DNA of 13,996 bases from Anaerolineales bacterium (GTDB lineage Bacteria; Chloroflexota; Anaerolineae; Anaerolineales; DRMV01). Every line of letters starts with the position of its first letter. Within the stretch, counting starts at the first letter, position 1. Position numbers and translations under genes: made by a program. Under the pieces are notes generated by a model. That model was not told the origin of the DNA. It saw only the letters and a program-made list of their open reading frames with translations, and did no database searches. Of this stretch, positions 6,158 to 12,427 are shown one piece after another. The stretch is taken from NCBI GenBank assembly GCA_026985785.1, contig JALSPT010000075.1, positions 1-13,996 of the forward strand, written 5' to 3'.

Positions 6158-7333
6158 TTAGGGCGCGGCTTTCACCTCATCCCACATCCGTTGATAGAGG
6201 GATTCGGCCTTGCCCACCGGCTTGATGAACTGGAGTTTGTCGAGCACATCCTTTGGCGGATAAACCGAGGGGTCGTTGAGGAAATCGGCATCCAGTTTGG
6301 CCTCAGCGGCCTTGTTGGGCGTGGCGTAGTAGTTGTACTCGGAAATCATTGCGCCGATGTCGGGGCGCAGGATGAAATTCAGGAACATCTCGGCAGCCAC
6401 TTTCTGCTCAGGCGTTGCCGAAGCCGGGATACAGACATTGTCCACCCAGATCACGCCGCCTTCCTTGGGGATGGTGTAAGCAATGTTCTCGTTGTCTTCC
6501 ATCGCCTGCAAGAAGTCGCCATTCCAGCCGTGGGCAATCAGGTTCTCGCCGGAGGCCAACAGGTCTTCGTAGGTATCGCTGTCATAGCCGGAAAGCGCGG
6601 CTTTGGCGCGGATGAGCGCCTGCTTGGCCTCTTCCAGTTGCTTTTCGTCGGTGGTGTTGATGTCATAGCCCAGGTACACCAACGCGGCGGCAAAGGCTTC
6701 GCGGGCGTCGTCGAGCATGGTCATGCGGCCATACCAGGGGGCGTTGGGGTCGGGGTCGAAGAACACCGACCAGCTCTCAGGCTTCTTCACCTTGTCGGAG
6801 AGGTAGCCGATGCCGGTCGTGCCCCACTGATAAGGCACACAGTATTTGTTGCCGGGGTCGTAATACACATTGCGGAAGCGGGGAGCAATGTTCTTCAAGT
6901 TGGGGATTTTGTCCCGATCGAGCGGCGCCAACATGCCCTGGTCGATCATGATCTTGACGGTGTAATCCGAGGGCACGATGAGGGCATAGCCCGTCGCGCC
7001 GCCTTGCAACTTGGCGAGCAATTCCTCGTTGCTGGAGAAGTTGTCTTCTACGACCTTGATGCCGGTTTCCTTCTCGAAGAGTTCGTAGACTTTGGGGTCG
7101 ATGTACTCCGACCAGTTGTAGAAAACGATCTCTTTGGCTGGCTGCACCTCTTTCGGCGCTTCGGTCGGCTGGGGAGCCTGAGTAGGCTGAGCAGCCTTGG
7201 TGGGTTGGGCCGCCGCTTCGGTCGCCGCGGGCTTGGGCGCCTGCGTGGCCTGCTGCTTCGGGGTGCCACAGGCTGCCAACAGCAGCCCCATCACCACGAG
7301 CAAAGACACCAAAAGAACAAGACGTTGTTTCAT
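6158..7333 (-). CDS. potD: Spermidine/putrescine-binding lipoprotein PotD (ABC importer)
   Basis: With ATG at 7333 the protein has 391 residues. A signal peptide (MKQR followed by a hydrophobic stretch) ends at the lipobox LLAAC with C22 as the lipidated residue. A Pro/Thr/Ala/Gln-rich tether of about 45 residues then leads to a PotD/PotF-type binding domain from IVFYNWSEYIDP (69-80). Residues equivalent to the polyamine cage of E. coli PotD are kept by recalled alignment: W74, Y77, D209, E212, W270, W296, D298, Y336 and probably Q368. This supports a polyamine ligand rather than a generic solute. It delivers ligand to PotB/PotC outside the membrane; lipid anchoring fits a cell envelope without a standard periplasm. 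It follows potC after 35 bp, and a hairpin follows its stop. The open frame extends to 7366, but the ribosome site supports 7333. Confidence 0.94.
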   Translation of the reverse strand: MKQRLVLLVSLLVVMGLLLAACGTPKQQATQAPKPAATEAAAQPTKAAQPTQAPQPTEAPKEVQPAKEIVFYNWSEYIDPKVYELFEKETGIKVVEDNFSSNEELLAKLQGGATGYALIVPSDYTVKIMIDQGMLAPLDRDKIPNLKNIAPRFRNVYYDPGNKYCVPYQWGTTGIGYLSDKVKKPESWSVFFDPDPNAPWYGRMTMLDDAREAFAAALVYLGYDINTTDEKQLEEAKQALIRAKAALSGYDSDTYEDLLASGENLIAHGWNGDFLQAMEDNENIAYTIPKEGGVIWVDNVCIPASATPEQKVAAEMFLNFILRPDIGAMISEYNYYATPNKAAEAKLDADFLNDPSVYPPKDVLDKLQFIKPVGKAESLYQRMWDEVKAAP

Positions 7334-7341
7334 AGGGTTTT

Positions 7342-7348
7342 CCTCCTT
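7342..7348 (-). promoter_or_regulatory. Ribosome binding site that decides the potD start
   Basis: The complement reads AAGGAGG, an almost full anti-16S match, eight bases before ATG 7333. It places the start at MKQRLVLL, giving a normal lipoprotein signal peptide, rather than at the upstream codon at 7366. Confidence 0.85.
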
Positions 7349-7368
7349 CTCGAAAATTGTGGACACGG

Positions 7369-8271
7369 TCAGAACATGGGATTACCCGACGAATCGCCTT
7401 TCTCTCCGCCGCGGCTAAGGATGAGCGAGATGGCCACCAGCATCAAAGAGAAAAGCAACATCAGGGTCGAAACCGCGTTGATCTTGGGCGTGACGCCCTT
7501 CTTGATCATGCCGAACACCCGCACCGGCAGGGTATTGAAGCCCGCGCCGCTGGTGAAGAAAGTGATGACGAAATCGTCCATAGAAAGGGTGAAGGCCAAC
7601 AGCGCGCCGCCCAGGATGCCGGGCAACAGCATGGGAAAGGTCACCCGCCAAAAGGTGCGCCAGGGGTCTGCGTACAGGTCTTGCGCCGCCTCCTCCAACA
7701 CCTGATCCATCTGCGCCAGCCGCGCCCGCACCACCACCGCGACGAACGAGATGTTGAAGGCCACATGGCCGATGATGACCGAATAGGGCACTGCCAGATG
7801 CGCGCCGAAAAAGTTGACCTTCCACGGCTCGAAACCGATGCCGCTGATATCGAAGAAAATCAGCAGCATGATTGCCATGGCAATATCGGGGATAATGATG
7901 GGCAGATACAGCACCGCGTCCATCATCAGTTTTCCCCAAAAGCGGTAGCGCTCCATCGCCAGCGCCGCCAGCGTGCCGATGATGACCGACACCGTGGTCG
8001 AAACGATGGCCACGAACAGGCTGTTCCACAGCGAGAGGATGATCTGATGGTCTTTGAGCATGTCGGCGTACCAATGGGTGGTAAAGCCGGCCCATTGGGC
8101 GGTAGAACGGGAGTCGTTAAAGGAAAAGACCACCAGAATGATGATGGGGAAATACAGGAAAAGGTAGCCCCAAAAGCCGTAGGCGTGGAAGAGGAGGTCG
8201 CTCACCTGCTTCTTCAGCCGCGCCAGTTGGCTGCGCCGGGAAAGGGCGCGGGAGAGGGCCTGCTCGCTCAT
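7369..8271 (-). CDS. potC: Polyamine ABC transporter permease PotC
   Basis: This 300-residue inner-membrane protein has about six hydrophobic segments, the first near residues 33-50 (GFWGYLFLYFPIIILVVFSF), ending in FNDS as in PotC proteins. The cytoplasmic EAA loop that docks on the ATPase is EEAAQDLYADPWRTFW (193-208), followed by FPMLLPGI. A last segment lies near 268-286. It forms the channel with PotB. Its ATG overlaps the potB stop (ATGA, 8268-8271), indicating translational coupling, and GGAGG lies five bases upstream of the start inside potB. The N-terminal about 30 residues are longer and more basic than usual, which may be a cytoplasmic extension. Confidence 0.93.
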   Translation of the reverse strand: MSEQALSRALSRRSQLARLKKQVSDLLFHAYGFWGYLFLYFPIIILVVFSFNDSRSTAQWAGFTTHWYADMLKDHQIILSLWNSLFVAIVSTTVSVIIGTLAALAMERYRFWGKLMMDAVLYLPIIIPDIAMAIMLLIFFDISGIGFEPWKVNFFGAHLAVPYSVIIGHVAFNISFVAVVVRARLAQMDQVLEEAAQDLYADPWRTFWRVTFPMLLPGILGGALLAFTLSMDDFVITFFTSGAGFNTLPVRVFGMIKKGVTPKINAVSTLMLLFSLMLVAISLILSRGGEKGDSSGNPMF

Positions 8272-9146
8272 AGTTGCCTCCGCTCTTCGTCCGACGTCAC
8301 CCGGAAGTAAACCAAGGTGGCGACCAGCATCACCGCCATCATCACGAACGACAACGCCGAGCCAAACGGCCAGTCATGGGCTGCCAGGAACTGGTTGCTG
8401 ATGATGTTGCCGATCATCAACGCCTTGCCGCCGCCCAAAATGGCCGGCGTGACGAACGCGCCCAGCGAGGGGATGAAAACCAGCATGGAACCGGCCACCA
8501 CGCCGGGCAGCGAAAGCGGCCAGATCACCCGCGCGAACACCTTGGGGCCCGACGCGTACAAATCCATCGCCGCCTCCAGCAGGCTGCGGTCGAGCCGCTC
8601 CAAGGTGGCGTAAATCGGCAGCACCATGTCGGGCAACCAGCCGTACACCAAGCCGATGATGATGGCCGTATCGTTGCCAAACAAGGGCAACGGCTTGTGG
8701 ATCCAGCCCAGGTGCATCAGCGTGAGGTTGATGAGGCCGGTATGGGTGCGCAACAGGGTCAGCCAAGCGTAAGTGCGCACCAGGAAGTTGGTCCAAAAGG
8801 GGATCATCAGCCCCAGCACCCATGTGCCGCGCTGGCGCTGCGGGCGGGTGGCGATGTAATAAGCCAGCGGGTAGCCCAGCACCAACGTGAACACCGTGGT
8901 CAGGACGGCAATGTAGAACGAGCGCCAGAAAGTCTTGAGATAAAGGGGGTCGAACACCCGCCGGTAGTTTTCAAGGGTAAAGTGCCACACCACGCCGCCG
9001 TACGTGCCGCGCTCCAGAAAACTGTACACCAGCACGATGAACAGCGGGGCGATGAAAAAGATGAACAGCCACAACGCCGAAGGAAGCAGGAGGAGCCACG
9101 CCTGCAGCGACGCCCGCTGACGCAGCCAGGTGATCAGTTTGCTCAT
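8268..9146 (-). CDS. potB: Polyamine ABC transporter permease PotB
   Basis: This 292-residue membrane protein begins with a short basic segment and a first transmembrane helix near residues 15-44 (ending PLFIVLVYSF, typical of PotB/PotH). Further helices lie near 75-98, 108-130, 160-180, 212-235 and 265-282. The EAA loop EAAMDLYASGPKVFAR (191-206) followed by WPLSLPGV contacts PotA. It is the partner permease of PotC. It starts three bases after the potA stop, with GGAG six bases upstream of its ATG, and overlaps potC by four bases, so the four transporter genes form one tight operon. Confidence 0.93.
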   Translation of the reverse strand: MSKLITWLRQRASLQAWLLLLPSALWLFIFFIAPLFIVLVYSFLERGTYGGVVWHFTLENYRRVFDPLYLKTFWRSFYIAVLTTVFTLVLGYPLAYYIATRPQRQRGTWVLGLMIPFWTNFLVRTYAWLTLLRTHTGLINLTLMHLGWIHKPLPLFGNDTAIIIGLVYGWLPDMVLPIYATLERLDRSLLEAAMDLYASGPKVFARVIWPLSLPGVVAGSMLVFIPSLGAFVTPAILGGGKALMIGNIISNQFLAAHDWPFGSALSFVMMAVMLVATLVYFRVTSDEERRQL

Positions 9147-9149
9147 CCC

Positions 9150-10262
9150 TCACTCCTTCAACAGGCGCGCGTGCGCCCGCCGCCAGTGCAAGGTTACCCG
9201 GTCGCCGGGCTGACAGCGGCGGCTGCGGCGGTCGAGGTTTTGCACCCGGACTTCCACCTCGGTATCGTCGGCCAGTGCCACGATGTAGCGTCGCTCGACG
9301 CCGACGTAGAAAATCTTGACCAACCGCCCCGATACCTGCGAGAGGGCTTCCGCATCCCCCACCAACGGCTGCTCGCCCTCGGGGGTGACGAAGATCTTCT
9401 CCGGGCGGATGGAAAGGGTGGCCATGTCACCGGCGCTTACCTGCGCCCCCTCCGGCAGCGTGGCGGCCACCATCGTGCCATCGGGCAAGCGAAAATCCAC
9501 CCTGTCGCCCGAGATCACGGCCACCTTGCCGCTGATGAAATTGGTCTTGCCGATGAAATCGGCCACGAAGCGGCTCTGAGGATGTTCGTAAATCTCCTCC
9601 GGCGTACCCACCTGCAACACATTGCCCTCGTTCATCACCGCGATGCGGTCGGACATCACCAAGGCTTCTTCCTGGTCGTGCGTCACGTAGATGAAGGTAA
9701 TACCCACCTGCTCTTGCAGGGCTTTGAGTTCGCTCTGCATCGCCTTGCGCAGTTTGAGGTCCAGTGCGCCCAACGGCTCATCGAGCAGCAACACCTTGGG
9801 GCGGTTGACCAACGCCCGCGCCAGCGCGACGCGCTGCTTTTGCCCGCCGGAAAGTTGTTTCGGGCGACGGTTCTCCTTGCCCGTCAACCGCACTAAGGCC
9901 AGCGCCTCGGCCACCCGCCGCTTGATCTCATCCTTGGGCACCTTCCGCATCTCCAACCCAAAGGCCACGTTTTGCGCCACGGTCATGTGCGGGAAAAGGG
10001 CGTAATTCTGAAACACCGTGTTGACCGGGCGCTGATAGGGCGGCAGATAACCCTGCTCCTCGCCATAAATGCGCACCGAGCCGCTGGTCGGCATCTCGAA
10101 ACCGGCGATCAACCGCAGCGTGGTGGTCTTGCCGCACCCGCTGGGCCCCAACAGCGAGAAGAACTCGCCATCTCGAATGCGCAGCGAAATGCCATTCACA
10201 GCGACCACTTCGCCAAACTGCTTGACGACGTTCTTCAACTCGACAGCGTAAGTCTCACTCAT
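9150..10262 (-). CDS. potA: Polyamine ABC transporter ATP-binding protein PotA
   Basis: The 370-residue ATPase contains Walker A GPSGCGKTT (39-47), Q-loop Q85 in VFQNYALFPH, signature LSGGQKQR (137-144), Walker B VLLLDEP (157-163) with D161 and E162, and switch histidine H195 in YVTHDQEEA. A C-terminal TOBE-type domain (about 243-365) includes SIRPEKIFV. This is the CUT1/PotA layout; two copies would power PotBC in the cytoplasm. The start at 10262 gives the family N-terminus MSETYAVELKNV and has GGGAGGG three bases upstream; an open extension to 10337 adds 25 residues without family character. The ATG lies inside the regulator gene (8-bp overlap), so the regulator and transporter are probably translated from one mRNA. 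Confidence 0.94.
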   Translation of the reverse strand: MSETYAVELKNVVKQFGEVVAVNGISLRIRDGEFFSLLGPSGCGKTTTLRLIAGFEMPTSGSVRIYGEEQGYLPPYQRPVNTVFQNYALFPHMTVAQNVAFGLEMRKVPKDEIKRRVAEALALVRLTGKENRRPKQLSGGQKQRVALARALVNRPKVLLLDEPLGALDLKLRKAMQSELKALQEQVGITFIYVTHDQEEALVMSDRIAVMNEGNVLQVGTPEEIYEHPQSRFVADFIGKTNFISGKVAVISGDRVDFRLPDGTMVAATLPEGAQVSAGDMATLSIRPEKIFVTPEGEQPLVGDAEALSQVSGRLVKIFYVGVERRYIVALADDTEVEVRVQNLDRRSRRCQPGDRVTLHWRRAHARLLKE

Positions 10263-10737
10263 CAGCCCTCCCGGCAGGAGAATGATAAATGGTCGGCCTG
10301 GCGCCGTAAGCCATTTTATAGGTCCGCAAGATGACAAACGTTTGCGTGCTTTTCACCCCCGGCACCTGATGCAGGCTCTGATTGAGAAAAGTGGCAAGGT
10401 GCTCCCGGTCGCGACACAGCGCCTCGACGATGAGGTCGAACATCCCTGAGACCAACACCAGATAACTAACCTCCGGGAAACGAGCAATCTGCTCGGCAGC
10501 GGCCTCGATCAGCGGCGGATCTACCGAAACGCCGATGATCGCAGCAGCATCGAAGCCCAACCGGTAGGGGTCGATCAGCGCCACTACCTGGATGGTCTGG
10601 CTCTCGGTCAGGCGCGCCACCCGGTTGCGCACCGTACCTTCCGAAACGCCCAACTGCTTGGCAATCTCGGTGTAGGGCGTGCGCCCATCTCGCTGAAGAA
10701 ACCGGATAATCTGCCGATCAATCTGATCCAGGGACAC
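10255..10737 (-). CDS. Lrp/AsnC-family transcriptional regulator
   Basis: From GTG at 10737 the protein has 160 residues, the usual Lrp/AsnC length. It begins MSLDQIDRQIIRFLQRDGR, the classic first helix; a winged helix-turn-helix follows at about 20-45 (YTEIAKQLGVSEGTVRNRVARL), and a ligand-sensing RAM domain at about 65-140 with VSGMFDLIVEA (97-107) near the usual effector loop. Known for the family: octamers or hexadecamers wrap DNA and respond to amino acids or related metabolites. Its stop overlaps potA, and the dehydrogenase gene is divergent, so it most likely controls both units and itself. An upstream GTG at 10773 is open, but it lies before the predicted transcription start of the strong promoter, so 10737 is preferred (GAGG nine bases upstream). 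Confidence 0.9.
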   Translation of the reverse strand: MSLDQIDRQIIRFLQRDGRTPYTEIAKQLGVSEGTVRNRVARLTESQTIQVVALIDPYRLGFDAAAIIGVSVDPPLIEAAAEQIARFPEVSYLVLVSGMFDLIVEALCRDREHLATFLNQSLHQVPGVKSTQTFVILRTYKMAYGARPTIYHSPAGRADE

Positions 10738-10810
10738 TTTGCGAAGCCTCGAGAGTTTAGCAAAGTATAGCACGACCTTCGCAAAAAATCAAGCGCTTTT
10801 TTGCAGCAAA
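10738..10810. promoter_or_regulatory. Candidate Lrp-type operator array (TTTGC/GCAAA half-sites)
   Basis: Five half-sites lie in this AT-rich stretch: TTTGC 10738-10742, GCAAA 10760-10764, GCAAA 10781-10785, TTTGC 10800-10804 and GCAAA 10806-10810. The first four are spaced 22, 21 and 19 bp, near two helical turns. TTTGCGAAG (10738-10746) and CTTCGCAAA (10777-10785) are a perfect 9-bp inverted pair. GCAAAAAA (10781-10788) and TTTTTTGC (10797-10804) form another pair spanning both -35 elements. TTTGCAGCAAA (10800-10810) is a palindrome on the rightward -35. Binding by the adjacent regulator is inferred. Confidence 0.6.
10764..10792 (-). promoter_or_regulatory. Sigma-70-type promoter for the regulator-pot operon
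   Basis: On the minus strand a -35 TTGATT (10792-10787), a 17-base spacer and a -10 TATACT (10769-10764) form a near-consensus housekeeping promoter. Transcription would start around 10757, giving a leader of about 20 bases with GAGG before GTG 10737. The inverted repeat around the -35 suggests control by the regulator. Confidence 0.75.
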
Positions 10811-10831
10811 CGAAGAAAAAAGGTGTATAAT
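10801..10831 (+). promoter_or_regulatory. Promoter of the acylating aldehyde dehydrogenase gene
   Basis: A perfect -10 TATAAT stands at 10826-10831. The best -35 is TTGCAG at 10801-10806, with a long 19-base spacer containing an A6 tract. The non-ideal spacing and the palindrome TTTGCAGCAAA over the -35 suggest the promoter depends on the regulator. Transcription would start near 10838, leaving a leader of about 44 bases. Confidence 0.65.
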
Positions 10832-10868
10832 TGGCGCAACTCGCATCGACCGCCCCTATCTTCCGAGT

Positions 10869-10876
10869 AAGGAGAG
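10869..10876 (+). promoter_or_regulatory. Ribosome binding site that decides the mmsA start
   Basis: AAGGAGAG lies five bases before ATG 10882. The frame is open from a TTG at 10831, but that codon lies in the -10 element and has no ribosome site, so translation starts at 10882. Confidence 0.85.
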
Positions 10877-10881
10877 CATCC

Positions 10882-12360
10882 ATGAGCAAAGCAAAGATCT
10901 TGCGCAACTACATTGGCGGCGCGTGGCACACGCCTGCCCAGGCCGAATATCTGGACGTCGTCAACCCCGCCACCGCGCAGGTACTGGCACGGGTGCCGCT
11001 TTCGCCACCCGACGAGGTGGCGCTGGCCGTGCAGGCCGCCGAAGAAGCCTATCCTGCCTGGCGGCGCACACCGGTAGAGGACCGCATCCAGTACCTCTTC
11101 CGCCTGAAATACCTGCTGGACGAGCACATCGACGAACTCTCTCGCCTCATCACCGAGGAAAACGGCAAGACCTTCAAGGAATCCAAAGGCGAGATGAAAC
11201 GGGCGATCGAGAACGTCGAGGTCGCCATCGGCGCGCCCACCCTGATGCAGGGCGGCACTAACGAAGACATCGCCCGCGGCATCGACGAATACATGTTCCG
11301 TCAGCCCTTGGGCGTGACCGCGGTGATTTCCCCCTTCAACTTCCCCGGCATGATCCCCTTCTGGTTCCTGCCCTATGCCGTGGCCACCGGCAACACGGTC
11401 ATCGTCAAGCCCTCCGAGCGCACGCCGATGACCATGCAGCGTGTGATGGACCTGGTAGAAGAGGCCGGGTTCCCCAAAGGGGTCATCAATTTGGTCAACG
11501 GGGCTGCGGAAACGGTGAACGCGCTGCTCGACCACCCGGCGGTCAAGGCGGTGAGTTTCGTCGGTTCGACCCCGGTGGCGAAGTATATCTATGCAAAGGC
11601 GGCGCAGAACGGCAAGCGCGTGCTGGCGCAGGGCGGCGCGAAGAACCCCACCGTGATCATGCCCGACGCCGACATGGAGATGACCATCCGCATCCTGGCC
11701 GACAGCGCCTTTGGCAACGCCGGGCAACGCTGCCTGGCCACCGCGCTGGTGATCGGCGTAGGCGAGGCGCACGACATCTTCGCCGAAGGCATCGTCGAGG
11801 CCGCCCGCACCCGAAAGGTGGGCTACGGCCTGGAAGAGGGCGTGCAGATGGGGCCGGTCATTTCACCCAAGGCCAAAGCACGCATCGAAGGGCTGATCGC
11901 CAAAGGCATCGAAGAAGGCGCAAAGGTGCTGTACGATGGCCGCGGGGCAGTCATCCCCGGGTGGGAAAACGGCTATTTCCTCCGCCCCACCGTGCTGGAC
12001 GGCATCCAGGTGGGCAGTACGATTTTCGAAACCGAGATCTTCGGGCCGGTGTTGGGGCTGATGAAGGTGGACACGCTGGACGAAGCCCTGAAGATCATCA
12101 ACGGAATGCGCTACGGCAACATGGCGTGCATCTTCACCAACAACGGCGGCCATGCACGCAAGTTCCGCTACGAAGTGCTCTCGGGGAACGTCGGCATCAA
12201 CATCGGCGTGGCCGCGCCGATGGCCTTTTACCCCTTCAGCGGCTGGCGCGAGAGCTTCTTCGGTACCGTCCATGCTCAGGGCCAACACGCGTTCGAGTTC
12301 TACACCCAAACCAAGGTGGTCATCGAGCGGTGGCTCAAAGAATGGTCACGGAAGTTCTAA
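10882..12360 (+). CDS. mmsA: CoA-acylating (methyl)malonate-semialdehyde dehydrogenase
   Basis: This 492-residue aldehyde dehydrogenase has the oxyanion asparagine N153 in SPFNFPGMIP, the NAD-binding segment GNTVIVKPSE, FVGST (227-231), the nucleophile C284 in GNAGQRCLA, and ETEIFGPV (383-390). Features specific to the acylating MMSDH/IolA group are the GAKNP block where other ALDHs have ELGGK (the general-base Glu is replaced, here by Q250), R283 next to the nucleophile, R107 in the segment expected to hold the substrate carboxylate, and the C-terminal PFSGWRESFFGTVHAQG. Family reaction: malonate or methylmalonate semialdehyde + CoA + NAD+ to acetyl- or propionyl-CoA + CO2 + NADH. Divergent from the regulator of a polyamine uptake and oxidation cluster, it probably performs the last step of beta-alanine-type breakdown. 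Valine or inositol breakdown remains possible, but their genes are not seen here. Confidence 0.9.
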   Translation: MSKAKILRNYIGGAWHTPAQAEYLDVVNPATAQVLARVPLSPPDEVALAVQAAEEAYPAWRRTPVEDRIQYLFRLKYLLDEHIDELSRLITEENGKTFKESKGEMKRAIENVEVAIGAPTLMQGGTNEDIARGIDEYMFRQPLGVTAVISPFNFPGMIPFWFLPYAVATGNTVIVKPSERTPMTMQRVMDLVEEAGFPKGVINLVNGAAETVNALLDHPAVKAVSFVGSTPVAKYIYAKAAQNGKRVLAQGGAKNPTVIMPDADMEMTIRILADSAFGNAGQRCLATALVIGVGEAHDIFAEGIVEAARTRKVGYGLEEGVQMGPVISPKAKARIEGLIAKGIEEGAKVLYDGRGAVIPGWENGYFLRPTVLDGIQVGSTIFETEIFGPVLGLMKVDTLDEALKIINGMRYGNMACIFTNNGGHARKFRYEVLSGNVGINIGVAAPMAFYPFSGWRESFFGTVHAQGQHAFEFYTQTKVVIERWLKEWSRKF

Positions 12361-12372
12361 TCTCCAACACAA

Positions 12373-12400
12373 CAGGGCACGGCCTCGAGGCCGTGCCCTG
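12373..12400. terminator. 28-bp perfect palindrome between convergent genes (probable bidirectional terminator)
   Basis: CAGGGCACGGCCTC at 12373-12386 is followed directly by its exact reverse complement (12387-12400), with CTCGAG at the centre. It lies 12 bases after the dehydrogenase stop and 27 bases from the end of the convergent lipoprotein gene. The hairpin would be very stable in either RNA, but neither side has a clear U-run (AATCGTTCTC to the right), so it may be an atypical terminator. Confidence 0.75.
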
Positions 12401-12427
12401 AATCGTTCTCCCAGTCAGGGGTTTACT

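Noticed and set aside
4750..7705. Overlapping + strand open frames (452 and 558 codons)
   Set aside because: Antisense to the DAO-family gene, potD and potC; codon-bias shadows without ribosome sites or family motifs.
8274..9896. 540-codon open frame on the + strand
   Set aside because: Antisense to potB and potA, which are strongly supported by motifs; the protein is His/Gln/Arg-rich without domains.
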